Below, in pieces: positions 1 to 11,178 of a stretch of 64,000 nucleotides of DNA. Origin of the DNA: Tillandsia leiboldiana (Eukaryota; Streptophyta; Magnoliopsida; Poales; Bromeliaceae); assembly GCA_029204045.2 (NCBI GenBank), contig CM055061.1, forward strand, positions 46,214,977-46,278,976. The letters are read 5' to 3'. Under the pieces are notes generated by a model. It did no database searches. It saw only the letters and a list, made by a program, of their open reading frames with translations, and had not been told where the DNA came from. The position numbers and the translations under genes are program-made. The first letter of the stretch is position 1. Each line of letters opens with the position of its first letter.

Positions 1-2539
1 CAAAATCCACGCTCACTCTCAGAACGGTAGGGCTCAAGATCCCCAAATACCTCGCACAACAGTCGGAGCACTCTCGACGACTCAGCTGCTCGGCTAACTC
101 GAAACACGAGACACTAGCCTCTCCAACGGCTCGCAGCACAAGGCTCACTGGCTGGAGATACTCCACAGCCAGGGACAACCCACGACTCAGGGTAACAAAA
201 CAGGTCGGACAACACTCAACGACCTGGGACCACCGTCAACCCCAACGGTTCCCAACAAGACGGACCGGAAGATACTCGACGGCCCGGGACTGCCGTCTGC
301 GCAACGGCTCCCTCCACGACGGCACAACAGGGAAACAAGACCTCCCGGGACTACCGTTTACCCAAACGGCTCCCGGCACAGATAAGCAACCCAGTACAAC
401 TACCAGACTCCACTCTGCTCCCAGGCAAGAGTGTAAAAGCATCCCACACTAAAAGCAAGTCCCGACCTCTCGGCCCACTACCCGGGCGAGAAAACACTAT
501 GTCCAGGGATGAAGGTACAGTGTGGATGTCTAAGCATAAATAACCCTAGCCCAAGTGAGGGTTTTCTACTAGTCTGGTTACACATACAACATATGACGGG
601 GGTGCTAGGTCAAGTTCCAAGATAACTACTTTAACAGATAATAAAGGGATAGCCATTCCAACAATCTAGCATGCTACACAAGAAAATAAACTATCATGCA
701 TAATCCTACATCAATAGAATTAACGTACATTCCATAAAACTTGGAGATAAGGCCACCGACCTCGATTTGCCACCAATTGCTCGTAGACACTTGCAATTGG
801 CCTCCACGCGATCCGCACGCAAAACGATGTCCGCTGCCGGAGTCCGCACGCAAAACGGAGCACGGTGCCGGAATCCGCACGCCAAACGGAGTCCGCACAC
901 AAAATGATGTCCGCTGCCGGAGTCCGCACGCAAAACGATGCACGGTGCCAGGATCCGCACGCAAAACGGAGTCCGCACGCAGAACGGTGCACGGTGCCGG
1001 AGTCCGCACGCAAAACGGAGTTCGCACGCAAAACGGTGCACGATGCCGGAGTCCGCACGCAAAACGGTGCACGGTGCCGGAGTCCGCACGCAAAACGGAG
1101 TCCGCACGTAAAACGGTGCACGGTGCCAGGATCCGCACGCAAAACGGAATTCGCACGCAAAACGGTGCACGGTGCCGGAGTCCGCACGCAAAACGGTGCA
1201 CGGTGCCGGAGTCCGCACGCAAAACGGAGTCCGCACGTAAAACGGTGCACGGTGCCAGGATCCGCACGCAAAACGGAATCCGCACGCAAAACGGTGCACG
1301 GTGCCGGAGTCCGCACGCAAAACGGTGCACGGTGCCAAACACAGAAAGGAGCAAGAGGGTCAGTTACAGTCTAAAAGATCGCCCCAAAACTGTACAAAAA
1401 AATAGTAAAACCAACACACGGGACCTACCCGACTGCGCCGCCGTCGCCGCAACACCCCCATCGGAAGCCTCGCGCGCTCCACGAGGCCCGCGACGCGAAA
1501 CGCCGTCTCCCACAACCTCCTCCCTCACTCTCCCTGTCGCTCGGTTGGAGAAGAAAACGAAGAAGGAAAGGAGGTGGCTTGCGGGTAGGAAGAAGGAGAA
1601 GAAGAAGAGAAAGGGAGAGAGAGGGGTCCACGGTGCACCGGTCCACGGTGCACCGGCCGGTCCACCGCACCCACACGGGTGCACCAGGTCCAGGCAAAGC
1701 GGCGCGCGGCCACGTGGCCGTATCCCAGCAGGCCACGCGGGCGCGCAGCTCACGCGCCACACGGGCGCGTGACACCCTGCCGCCCACAGGCGTAGGACAC
1801 GCGCCCGTGACACGGGCGCGCGCCCCTGCGCCCGCGCGGGCGCCAACGGGGGTCCGCCACGTGGCGGCCCCCCACGTGGCCCGCGCAGGAGGCGCGCCTC
1901 CCCCCTGACGCGCTGCTGCCCGTCCCATCACGCGGCCGCCTCGAACCGCGCGCCTTGACCCGCGCGCCGCGTTCGCCTCGGGATCCGTGCCACGCGCACA
2001 CCTCGATAAACGTGCCGTTTTGCCTCGAAAAATGCGCACTTCACCCGGGCTCCAAATCCAACAAATAAATAGTCCATTCTTAGCGATTTCGCGCGCTGAA
2101 TCCAAAAACGATGTCCAATTCTCCAAATTCTCACCCGAAAATTTGCCGAATGCCCACTCGATCCGATTTTCGCGCCGGGTCCATTTTTAAAGTCCGATTT
2201 GCCCAATTCCAACTCTAAAAATTCCCGAAGGCGACCGGAGAGGTAAACTTTTATCCGGACTTCACCCGGAGTCTAATTTTGACATCTGAATCGCGCGAAA
2301 TCACTTCTAAACACCCGACGGGTCCTCCAACCTCCCACGGGGTCTCAATTTAAGCCCGAAGTCCACCACTTGTGTCCAAATTGCGCGCAACCCACGCAGG
2401 CCTCCAGTGATGCAAGCAAATCCCAATTTGCATCACAAATCCATTTCTGGGCCCCCAACACGCGCACCAACACCCCCAACGGCGACCGAAAGCTGCCCAA
2501 CAACCAGCAATCCTACGCGGGGGATTCCGGGACCTCACA
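1..2539 (-). mobile_element. Partial Ty3/gypsy LTR (right end of a ~4-kb LTR), cut by the window edge
   Basis: The sequence is collinear with most of the 4.1-kb LTRs at 44098-48209 and 50737-54798: the block with CGGTCGGAGCACTCTCGACG, then a GTCCGCACGCAAAACGG minisatellite, a purine-rich stretch, a very GC-rich stretch, and the same terminus. It ends at 2539 in GGGACCTCACA, which on the minus strand is the LTR start TGTGAGGTCCC. No polypurine tract follows, so this is an outer edge: either a solo LTR or the 5' LTR of an element lying mostly left of the window. It appears to sit inside the LTR of the next element. The other end and the target duplication are outside the window. Long open frames here come from the minisatellite and GC-rich DNA and are not genes. 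Confidence 0.85.
810..1337. repeat. LTR minisatellite, core GTCCGCACGCAAAACGG, with a 129-bp higher-order period
   Basis: An 18-bp core of the type GTCCGCACGCAAAACGGA alternates with a 13-bp spacer such as TGCACGGTGCCGG. A variant core marks a higher-order repeat: equivalent positions fall at 972, 1101 and 1230, an exact 129-bp period. Because 129 is a multiple of 3 and the units lack stops, several overlapping frames stay open on both strands. The same array is shorter (about 375 bp) in the related LTRs at 46.6 and 53.2 kb. Confidence 0.9.
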
Positions 2540-3298
2540 GCTTGTGATTGGGTCTTTGCGTTTTCATCTATTTGATGCATGTGTTGTTAAGTTGCTTTAA
2601 CATGATTCTTTGATCTGGCTTCTAGTTATCTACCTTTATATGATTCTATGTGACGCCTTTGATTATAGTTTCATTGTTATCTTGCTGATTGTCCTAACTC
2701 CTTGATGTGTTGATTATCCTGATACATGTTTTAAATTCTGCTAAAATTATCTCCTATGCTTGTACCCAGATTATGAGTTTTGCTTTCTTTACAGCACCAG
2801 TTATATATCTGCTTTACCCTAACCCCTGATCTATTACTATCCTCTAGCATTGTATACCAGTAGGTACGATCTGCTATTTCTCGGCTCGTCGTGCCCACTG
2901 GGATACACTCCGGTGTGTCTCACACCCTCGGGTGACTGTTTTTCAGGTCGAGCGGGTGTTGAGATGTCGGAACGAGTTGGTGAGATCACGAGATAGAGCT
3001 TGACCCTGGACAGCCGATAAGATCAAGTATTTAGTTATTTGTTGTATCAAGTGTAATGCAATGTAATTGAGAAGTTATTGTTATTGTAATTTAATCTTGC
3101 TTAGTAGATGTACGTAGTTAGTACTCTGATTGTATGCCAAGTGAGCCGTGCATATATAGAAAAGGCTCAATCCCCAGTGGGATTGGGACTCTTCTATATA
3201 TGTGGCGGTCTGTTGCGCCCTGGCTGGTTTTAAACTCTGATTTCAAAAAAAAGAAAAAAAAAATTTTAGACGCTGGTTTTTAAACTCGGGGCGTGACA
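2540..3298 (+). mobile_element. 3' part of a gypsy LTR (5' LTR of the remnant at 2540-4820)
   Basis: The segment ends in GGGGCGTGACA at 3298 and is followed directly by GATTAGATGGTATCAGAGC, the usual LTR end plus primer-binding site, so it is the end of a 5' LTR on the plus strand. Its start is missing because the LTR at 1-2539 adjoins it. The last 150 bp hold a strong inverted repeat (3151-3202). No coding sequence is seen. Confidence 0.8.
3151..3202 (+). other. Inverted repeat (hairpin) near the LTR end
   Basis: CATATATAGAA (3151-3161) pairs with TTCTATATATG (3192-3202), and AATCCC (3169-3174) pairs with GGGATT (3179-3184) around the loop CAGT. The transcript of this U5-like region could fold into a long imperfect hairpin about 100 nt before the PBS. 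A weaker version (CATATATAG ... GTGGCGG) occurs in the LTR ending at 20630. Confidence 0.6.
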
Positions 3299-4820
3299 GA
3301 TTAGATGGTATCAGAGCAATAGGAAACGCAATGTCTAGGTTTGGCTAGGAACGAACCCTAGGATGACTCGTGTCATGTGAGAGCGCAGGGTTTTGGTACA
3401 GTAAGTTAGGAACTTAGAAGTGTTTCGTGTTCACATTTCAGGATTTGCCGCGATCATGGTTTCGACCGTGGGCTTGAAGTTTCAGTAGGGCCAAAAGGCT
3501 CAGATCAGTTACAGGTATCAGAGACTAAGAGATAGACCACCGTGTTGTAATTAGTAAACACTGAAGTATGGTTCCAGTTTCTCGTGAGTTAGCATTCATG
3601 ACCTCGGGAGTGTAGTGACCTTTAGTAGAGGTTATGTTATCTGCATAGAAACTGTATGGGAAGGTATGTGATGTACCTTCAGGTGTAAGTTGTGTCCCCA
3701 ACCAGTCGTTGGAGACAGATCTCTAGTATTTTGCCTTTCTTTTGGTAAGCACGTTGGCGGCCGACAACGTACTTTCGAAAGAATTGAGAAATACTCTGCC
3801 CTGTGATGGGGAATATTCAGATTGGGTCTAACCTAGTAGCCTTGAAGATTATTGATGTCTTGTGACTAGTTGTCACTATCGTGAATCCATTAGAGACCTA
3901 CTGGATGTATGTTTTGTTAAGTTTCGGGGACGAAACTTCTTAGAAGTTGTGGGCGATGTAGTAACCATGATTTTAAAATCCAAATTTAGGATTAAGATAA
4001 TTTCCAGAATTATTTAAATAGGCAATTAGTGGGTCAATAGTGGCCCAGAAATGTCGACTTTTGATCAGGGTATGATATGGAAAATCCGAGATCACCATTG
4101 CGATCGTCTCGTCGAAACATGGAAGTTTCATATACATATGTTTTCGATACGACGGTCGGATCTTCCAGAAATCAGAAATCAAAAAGCGGGCCCCGCGACT
4201 TAAAGTGAATAGTAACCCTCGATTTTAATTCCCTCACGATCACTAATGGCCAAACTACTATCTAAGATTTTAACATAGGAGTATGAGTAATGGATTCTAG
4301 CTATTTTCGACGTTCTGAGCGCAATGGCACTGATGAATTTCGCGTTTGGCAATCCGAGTGCATCGGGATGCGTGCAGTACACCGCAAACCATCAAATTAA
4401 ATGACCCGAGATTTTACCTGAGCGTCAAATGAATCAAACAAATATGCTACTTGACAGGTCTCGACGAGCCGGACGTCGTGGCGAAGTCCGTTTCACAAAA
4501 TGACGAGCGGATTGTCTCGAAATGCGTAAAAACCACCCAAAAATGGACTAAATTGCAAGGAAAGCTAATATTTTATGCACCATAGTTTAAGGGACTTAAT
4601 GGTCAGGGTGTTGGGTGCATTTTGCAACCCCTGATCAGGTCTCGGATGCTAGGTTTGGGTGTGAACCCGGTTTGAGGAGAGAATCATGCATTAAGTGTTA
4701 TGTCTCTTAGTCTTCTGGGATTCATGCACACGAGGAGTTGTGGGGAATTCCAAGCATCCAACTTCTCCTCTACATCATCAAGGAAGAGCCTCGGATGCTT
4801 GGGAGGCCAAAGAACACAAG
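3299..4820 (+). mobile_element. Deleted gypsy interior (3299-3956) and head of its 3' LTR (3957-about 4820)
   Basis: After the PBS there is about 650 bp without a convincing coding frame. The interior ends with the usual pre-LTR block: GTTTCGGGGACGAAAC near 3930, a purine-rich GAAGTTGTGGGCGA, then an LTR start TGTAGTAACC at 3957. Gag and pol are therefore missing, so this is a deletion derivative or non-autonomous element. The second LTR runs to about 4820, where sequence of another element (integrase) begins abruptly. The exact breakpoint is not resolved. Nothing else is recognised in 3957-4820. Confidence 0.65.
3306..3317 (+). other. Primer-binding site, initiator tRNA-Met
   Basis: TGGTATCAGAGC lies 7 bp after the LTR end at 3298. 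It is complementary to the 3' end of plant initiator tRNA-Met, the primer used by most plant gypsy and copia elements. It fixes the orientation as plus. Confidence 0.9.
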
Positions 4821-6401
4821 CCACTCATAGAGAGCAGTGCGGAGCTTATCGCTGATGATTACTGACCAGGCGCCACTGCGTGAGGAGTTGAGGCGGCTTG
4901 ACCTAGAGGTTGTGTCCCCTGGGGTCTCTGCTCGACTAACATCTATGGTCGTGCAGCCCACTCTGCTGGACAGGATCAGAGAGAGACAAAGTGAGGACCC
5001 CCACTTGACCCAGATTAGAGATCAGATTTTGAGTGATCAGCCTGGGGACTTTGCAGTTGCTATGTCGGGAGTACTACTGTATAGGGACCGAGTTTGTGTG
5101 CCGGTAGATCCAGAGATCAGAGAGCAGATCTTGAGAGAGGCCCACTATACACCTTACACCTTCCATCCAGGTGGGACTAAGATGTATAGGGACCTCAAGG
5201 CACATTTCTGGTGGAGTGGTATGAAGAGGGATATTGGGAGGTTTGTGGCTCACTGTTTAACTTGCTAGCAGGTAAAAGCTGAGCACCGAGTGCCAGCTGG
5301 CAAGTTACAGAGTTTTTCAATCCCTGAGTGGAAATGGGACCACATCACGATGGATTTTGTGGTCGGATTACCGAGGGCCCAGGGAGGTGCAGATGCCATT
5401 TGGGTGATTGTTGATCGACTCACTAAGTCCGCTCACTTCTTGCCGATGCAGACTACTTGGTCACTTGAGCGGCTGGCTCAGCTGTACTTGGATGAGGTGG
5501 TGAGGTTACATGGAGTACCCGCCTCTATTATATCATATCAAGACCCGAGATTTGCTTCACGTTTTTGGAAGAGCTTTGAGGTCGCCTTGGGGACGCAGCT
5601 TTGATTCAGTACAGCTTTTCACCCACAGACGGATGGGCAGTCGGAGCGCACTATTCAGATCCTTGAGGACATGCTCAGAGCTTGCATATTGGATTTTGGC
5701 AGTGGATGGATTCGACACCTATCCATTGCTGAGTTTGCGTACAACAATAGCTTTCAGGCGAGCATTCAGATGGCTCCATTTGAAGCATTGTATGGAGCAG
5801 GTGTCGATCACCGCTTTACTGGAGCGATGTGGGGGAGAGGCGGACATTGGGGCCAGAGTTACTGCGAGAGGCGGAGGAAAAGGTCAGAGTGATCAGGCAG
5901 CATCTACAGGCCGCTCAGAGCAGGCAGAGGAGTTATGCAGATGTGCGGCGACGAGACCTAGAGTTTCAGGTGGGAGATCACATTTTTCTGAAGGTCTCGC
6001 CGTCCAAGGGGATAAGGAAATTCGGCATTCGTGGGAAGCTTAGCCCCCGTTTTATCGGACCTTTCGAGGTATTGCAGCGTATCGGGCCAGTTGCCTACCG
6101 ACTTGTACTTCCCCCCAGACTTGCTGGTGTCCACGATGTGTTCCATGTGTCCACTCTGAGGAGGTATGTTTCTGATTCGTCGCACGTCATCAACTTCACA
6201 CCACTGCAGATCAGCGAGGATTTGAGTTATGTTGAGCACCCACTGCGAATTCTGGATCGAGAGGTAAAAAAAGAATTATGCAGTTAGGCTATTCCTTATG
6301 TGAAGATCTTGTGGAGCAACCATGGCGAGCGCGAGGCTACTTGGGAGCTCGAGGCGACGATGATGGACACCTACCCCTACTTGTTCGAGGCCCCGGCTTG
6401 A
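4820..6401 (+). pseudogene. Broken Ty3/gypsy (Tekay/Del type) pol: integrase and chromodomain-like C-terminus
   Basis: This is the C-terminal third of a polyprotein matching the intact pol at 28016-31396 along its length. It begins at a linker after RNase H (SLMITDQAPL), continues with the integrase zinc region (HPGGTKMYRDLKAHFWW, CLTC), the catalytic core (KWDHITMDFVVGLP; DGQSERT) and the GPFEVL domain, and ends in a chromodomain-like tail (IPYVKILWSNHGEREATWEL). Protease, reverse transcriptase and RNase H are absent, removed by truncation near 4820. It is dead: TAG at about 5267 after CLTC (the relative has CAG), TGA near 5602 (relative CGA), a one-base loss near 5790, and TAG near 6285. 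The natural stop is TGA at 6399. It marks the 3' end of the element whose LTR starts at 6450. Confidence 0.9.
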
Positions 6402-6449
6402 GGTATGACTTTTGTTTCGAGGACGAAACTTTTTTTTTGTGTGGGAGGA
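6402..6449 (+). other. 3' untranslated end and polypurine-tract region of the Tekay-type element
   Basis: The block TTTCGAGGACGAAACTT, conserved before gypsy 3' LTRs here (compare about 27970 and 48230 on the minus strand), is followed by a T-run and GTGTGGGAGGA immediately before the LTR start TGTAGTGGTCC at 6450. The GTGGGAGGA purines would prime plus-strand synthesis. Confidence 0.75.
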
Positions 6450-7143
6450 TGTAGTGGTCCAGGTCCCCATGCAGTTTTACCGTGAATCAACAGTGAGAAA
6501 CACCTGTTGTTGGTGTGTCTGGCCCATAGTGCATCAAGGGATGCCATAGATGGGCCCAGTGAGGTATCTAGTGTTGGATTGGCCTTCGGCTGCTTTTGCC
6601 AAATTGTAGAAAAGGTTTTGGGCCAAACAGAGGTTGGATTTGGATTCAGCGCGGAAAAACGCTTGAAAACGGCTATTTGCTTGTTTGATTCTGAGTCCGG
6701 AGGACCAAAAACGGACTCTCGGAAGTTTTCAGTGGTTTCTGGTGCATGGGGGGGACCGTAGACCGCCGGTATGCCACGTGGCGGCCTGTCATTGGCCGGC
6801 TTGCAGCGCTTGGTCCACAGAGCGGCGCGTCATGGTGCATAGACCCGGCGCAGGGAGACGTGGCGCTACCAGATTGGCGGGCTCTTGGCGCGCGGTCTAC
6901 AGAGCTTGGCGCGGCGGTGCATGGACCAGGGCGGGGGACACGTGTCAGTCCCCGGTTGGTCGGCGCATGCGGCGTGGTCCACGGAAACCAAAAGTGGGTG
7001 CGTGGACCGGGCGCAGGGGACAGGTGTCGGCGCGTGATTGGCTGGCTCACCGGCTGCGGTGCACGGAGACGCGGGAGGCCGCCTCGGGGTGCGTGCGTGG
7101 CAGGGCGGTCAGAGCCGCCTACCCGCACATACGGCCCGTGACG

Positions 7144-7180
<37 letters not shown>

Positions 7181-7321
7181 CGGGGGGCACGTGGCGCCCC
7201 GCCATTCGCGGGCGCCACCTACCCCCATTGACCCGGTGCCACGCGGCAGCGCCCGGCTGGGCTTGCATGGCTGTCCCGTGTTCGGGACACGTGTCAAACC
7301 CTGGAGGATTCGGGCGCACAC
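6450..7321 (+). mobile_element. Tekay-type 3' LTR, segment 1 of 3
   Basis: It starts TGTAGTGGTCC and aligns with the start of the LTRs of the 24806-36051 element read on the minus strand: the GGCTATTTGCTTGTTT block, CAAAAACGGACTC and the GCCACGTGGCGGCCTGTC boxes. It is broken at 7321 by the solo LTR 7322-11178, with CACAC on both sides. It resumes at 11179 and again at 20631. The three pieces total about 3.18 kb, close to the 3.15 kb of the uninterrupted relative. Confidence 0.85.
7145..7187. repeat. Poly-G tract (36 G, one C, 6 G)
   Basis: A run of 36 G is followed by CGGGGGG in the GC-rich U3-like part of the LTR. It creates spurious poly-Gly and poly-Pro reading frames. Such runs are prone to length error in sequencing and could form G-quadruplexes. 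Confidence 0.9.
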
Positions 7322-10300
7322 TGTCACGCCCCGGGGTTGAAACTGCGACCCGGGCTCACCAACAGATCCACCGCCTATACAAACCCCGCATAGGCGAAGC
7401 GTCCTACCTGCAAGAAAAGGGACTACAGCTAAACAGATATCAGAGCTATAAAATAAAACCGTCATAAAATTAAAACCAACCATCTGTACTACTGGAAATA
7501 ATGATACACTGTCCATCCATCTCCCATAAATGATAATCATACAATATCCTCAATACAATAAACCAGAACTCAACAGGGAGGTAATCAGAAATAATATATC
7601 AGTGTACAGACTCTCAGTACAAGTCAGATCCTCATAATACAATGATCTCTCAAAAGCGAAAAAATAAATAATCTACTGACTGTACTCCGGATCTCCAATG
7701 TAGGGGTATCGCTACTCTCCACAGACGGGTAGGGATCTAGCTCGCGACTCCCTCGCCTCGAACAGCAACCGCAGAATCAGCAACACCTGCTAAGACTCTG
7801 CAAAACAAAGGAGAGAAAAGAAAGAGGAGGGGGAAAACCCCCAATGGGTGTGAGAACTACACCAATAGGGAGTTCTCAGTGGGTACCACCGCTAGGCCCG
7901 ACGATCTGCCCACTAAGTCTACTAGAGGCATAAGATAACAATGCAGTAAACTGAACAAGAAAGCTGGAGGTATTCAACAGCTACCATGCCTCTATCTAAA
8001 TGCTCAAAAGGGAAAAACCAATGGAAGGTATGCAATCACTCGTACATGAAGTGCACAATCGACCCAATCGAGCTGACTGCCACATCTGGTCCAGTCAAAC
8101 CTGCGCCCACCTACAACCACCTCCCGCTGCCGGGCAGGAATTACGTAGAGTGTCCATACGGACTAACTCGCTATCGAGTAGTGGCACATGCAGGCTATAT
8201 TCAAAATCCACGCTCTTTCTCAGAACGGATAGACACAATACTCCACTCAGCCCCCAGGCACGAGTGCAACAATAAAAGTATCTGACCGAATAAACCCAAT
8301 CAAATGAACCGGTATAAAATACGGTACTGCCTGCTCTGCTGTCGAACTCAAGAACTTAGTAGGGGACCAGCACACAAGGCTCGAAATCCCAATATAATCA
8401 ACTGACCGGCACCCGTCACGGTCTAAAGCCTACTCCGGAGTGGCACTCGAGGGGAGCGACCCACACGAGTAAAGTATCTCTGTCACCAGTACCACAAGTA
8501 TCTCTGTCACAAGTATCACGATATAGCAGGACTGGATCACGACTATGATCAAAGTGGGAAAATTCATCCACTAAAGAAATCTGATCCCCAATCAGATGCA
8601 ATAGTACTCAATAAGTGGGAAACTCCATCCACTAGAGAAATCTGATACCCAATCTGATGCATAAGTAAACATCCGGTCAACCGCCCAATGTCCGCGGTCG
8701 CCGCAACACTCCACAAGTCCAAAATCTGATAAGGTAATCAACATCTGGCTAACCGCCTAATGTCCGCGGTTACCACAATACCCATAATCCACAATCAAAC
8801 CCAACCTGTCCGAGACTCGAAGTCTCGACTACACTATCCCAGACTCCTGCTCGAATCCGAGCAACATGAACCACATGGCTGACTAAAAAGGAGAAAAGAA
8901 GCAAAGATGGTTTCTCCTAAGTCAAGTTCCAATATGATAGTGTAGCAGTAAAAGATGACCTATCTAGATGTCCATATAAGCACGCATATGTCCTCAAGGA
9001 AGATAAAAGGTACAATAACAATTAGTAGCACCACGTGCTAAATCCACTAATCCGCTACAACCATCCATAATCTATGGTCCATCATACATCATCAGAATGA
9101 TACCCGCACATAAATATAGCATCCTGCCCCATCGAGTAATCATATCATAAAAGACTATGTGCAATATGGCATGCTACAGATCACTACAATAGTATGTCAA
9201 TCTACATGATCTAGGCCATTCCTCATGCTTCCATCTCGATATTAGATATTGTACAATTAAACATGAATATTAATCTTGCAATTCCCTTATACAATCATCC
9301 TTACTAGCTTACCTCTCAATAACATACAATGTGCCCTAAACATGCATGCATTCTAACATATAGAATTAGAGAACCGTAAACCGGTTCTGGAGATGAAGCA
9401 ACCCACCTGAAACGCTTTCCATAGGCAAAGCCGAAGTCGGTGAAGTGAGTAGCCACACGCTATCCAAAATCCACTGAAACTGCACCCTCGGTACTCAGTC
9501 GCACAAGCCTCTGCTCCAACCAACATCGCAATCACAACACAATAATCAATACCCCATAACACCCAAACAACACATGCTATTTTTACAAACCAGCAGAGAA
9601 GAGGGGGATTTTCACCTGCGTACAGTCCTCCAAAAATCCCAGAAAAATCACGGTTGCGATCCTCGCGACGAGTAGATCCAAATCGAGTATTTATACATCT
9701 CGTTCCGACACCTGTAGGCCAAGATATAAATAAAACACTGCGCTATGCCGAAATATCCACAAATAAAATCCTGTAGGAAACCAGTCCAAAAGAAGCATAA
9801 ATATCACCTTTGAAGAGTCTTCCAAAAATTCCGATAAAAATACGGGCGCGTTCCTCTCGAAGCGTAGATATCAATCGAGCCCTTAAACGCCTCATTTCGA
9901 TTCTCGTAGACCGAGAAAATCCAACAACACTCCACCGCTGTCCCAAAACTCACAACAGTACAAAGGGTCAAAGTTTGCCTCGGAAACCGTGCCAAAACTC
10001 AAAATGAGGTGAAATGACCAACATAGAAAACGAAGCCTTACCTCTCAGGAACACACCGCCGCAAAATTCGTCGAAGAATTCCTTGGGGCTACACAGGGGG
10101 CTTCTCGGACTAAAAAGCGACGAAAACGGGCCGAAAAAGGGAAACGTCGCAGCGCACTGTAAAACCAAGATCGCCACTGCCGAGCCTCCAAAAATCCTGG
10201 GGATCCACCACGAGATCGAAAATAACAAGAGGAACAAGTCTCCCACGGGGCACTCCCTCTCAATCTCTCTCTAAGTCTTTGAAAAAGCAGAAAAAGAGAG

Positions 10301-11178
10301 AGAGGAGGGGTATTTATAGGCCCAAGCCCAGCCCACATGGGCTTCCGGATTCGGGCGCCCGAAAGATTCGGGCCCCGAATCTGGGCCCGGCCCAGCCCAA
10401 CAACCCGCGCCCGGATTCACCCGGGCGCGACACCTATCCCCGAACAGGGGACAGCGGCGCCCAGCGAACCGGGCGCGGCCACGTGACCCCAGCGGGACGG
10501 CGCGGTAGGTGGCGCCCGCCACTGGCGCGGCGCCACGTGGCACCGCGTGCGTGCCCCGCCCAGCACGCCAGCCGGCGCGCCTGCGCGCCGCCTGCCCGCC
10601 TACGCCGCCTGCGCCCGCGTGCGTACGGTCGCAGACGCACGCCCGCGCGTGTACCGCGCGCAGAAGAGCCACCCAATCGGGGCCGCCACGTGGCGCGCCC
10701 CGGTCCATGCACCGGCCGCCCTGCCCCGTGGACCGCGCAGCGCAGACCCGCCAATGGACGGCCCCCACGTGTCCCCGCCGGTCCACCGTGCACCATCGGC
10801 ACTCCTCCGTGGACCAACCCGCTTGCGCCGGCCAATCCGGCCCTGCGACGTGGCACCCGGCGGTCCACGGTGCGCCCCGTGCACCAGAAAACACCAGAAA
10901 CTTCCGGGTATCCGTTTTTGGGCGTCCGGACTCAGAAAATTACAAGTAAATAGCCGTTTTCCATCGTTTTTCCGCACTGAATCCAAATACGGCCTCCGTT
11001 ATGCCCAATTCAGCTTCTAAAATTTGTCGAAGGCATCCAGATAAGTAATCTTAATCCAATTTCCGCGCTGAGTCCAATTCTTGAGTCCGATTCGCGCACA
11101 AATACCTCCAACACACAGCATCGGTCTCTAGAAGCCGCTAACCACACCGCAAAAGCTTAGTGGAGATCTGGGTCATCA
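7322..11178 (-). mobile_element. Solo Ty3/gypsy LTR (3857 bp) with CACAC target duplication
   Basis: On the plus strand it starts TGTCACGCCCCGGGG and ends ...GGTCATCA; on the minus strand it reads TGATGACCC...GGGGCGTGACA. CACAC occurs immediately before (7317-7321) and after (11179-11183), a 5-bp target-site duplication. There is no PBS, PPT or interior, so this is a solo LTR, the usual product of recombination between the two LTRs of a full element. A promoter-like CCTATAAATA lies near 10310-10320 on the minus strand, downstream of GC-rich U3 sequence. Open frames in the GC-rich part (10270-10950) have no recognisable domain. Confidence 0.9.
8551..8790. repeat. Short tandem duplications inside the solo LTR
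   Basis: Two diverged units of about 60 bp (GTGGGAAA...CATCCACTA...ATCTGAT) are followed by two diverged units of about 70 bp with CCGCCYAATGTCCGCGGT. The same motifs occur inverted in the other LTR at about 21100-21260, so the arrangement is ancestral to these LTRs rather than recent. Confidence 0.6.

Noticed and set aside
1040..1340. CRISPR-like array
   Set aside because: Repeat and spacer are both repeated, there are no unique spacers or cas genes, and the context is a plant retrotransposon LTR.
674..1772. Long overlapping open frames on both strands with repeated Cys/Arg/Phe-rich or His/Ala/Lys-rich units
   Set aside because: They follow the stop-free minisatellite whose period is a multiple of 3; similar frames appear in every LTR of this family (46.4-47.7 kb, 53.0-53.9 kb) and none has a domain or consistent start.
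6673..7540. Frames with poly-Gly or poly-Pro runs
   Set aside because: Produced by the G36 run and GC-rich LTR sequence; the plus-strand frame crosses the insertion boundary at 7322, so it cannot be an old gene.
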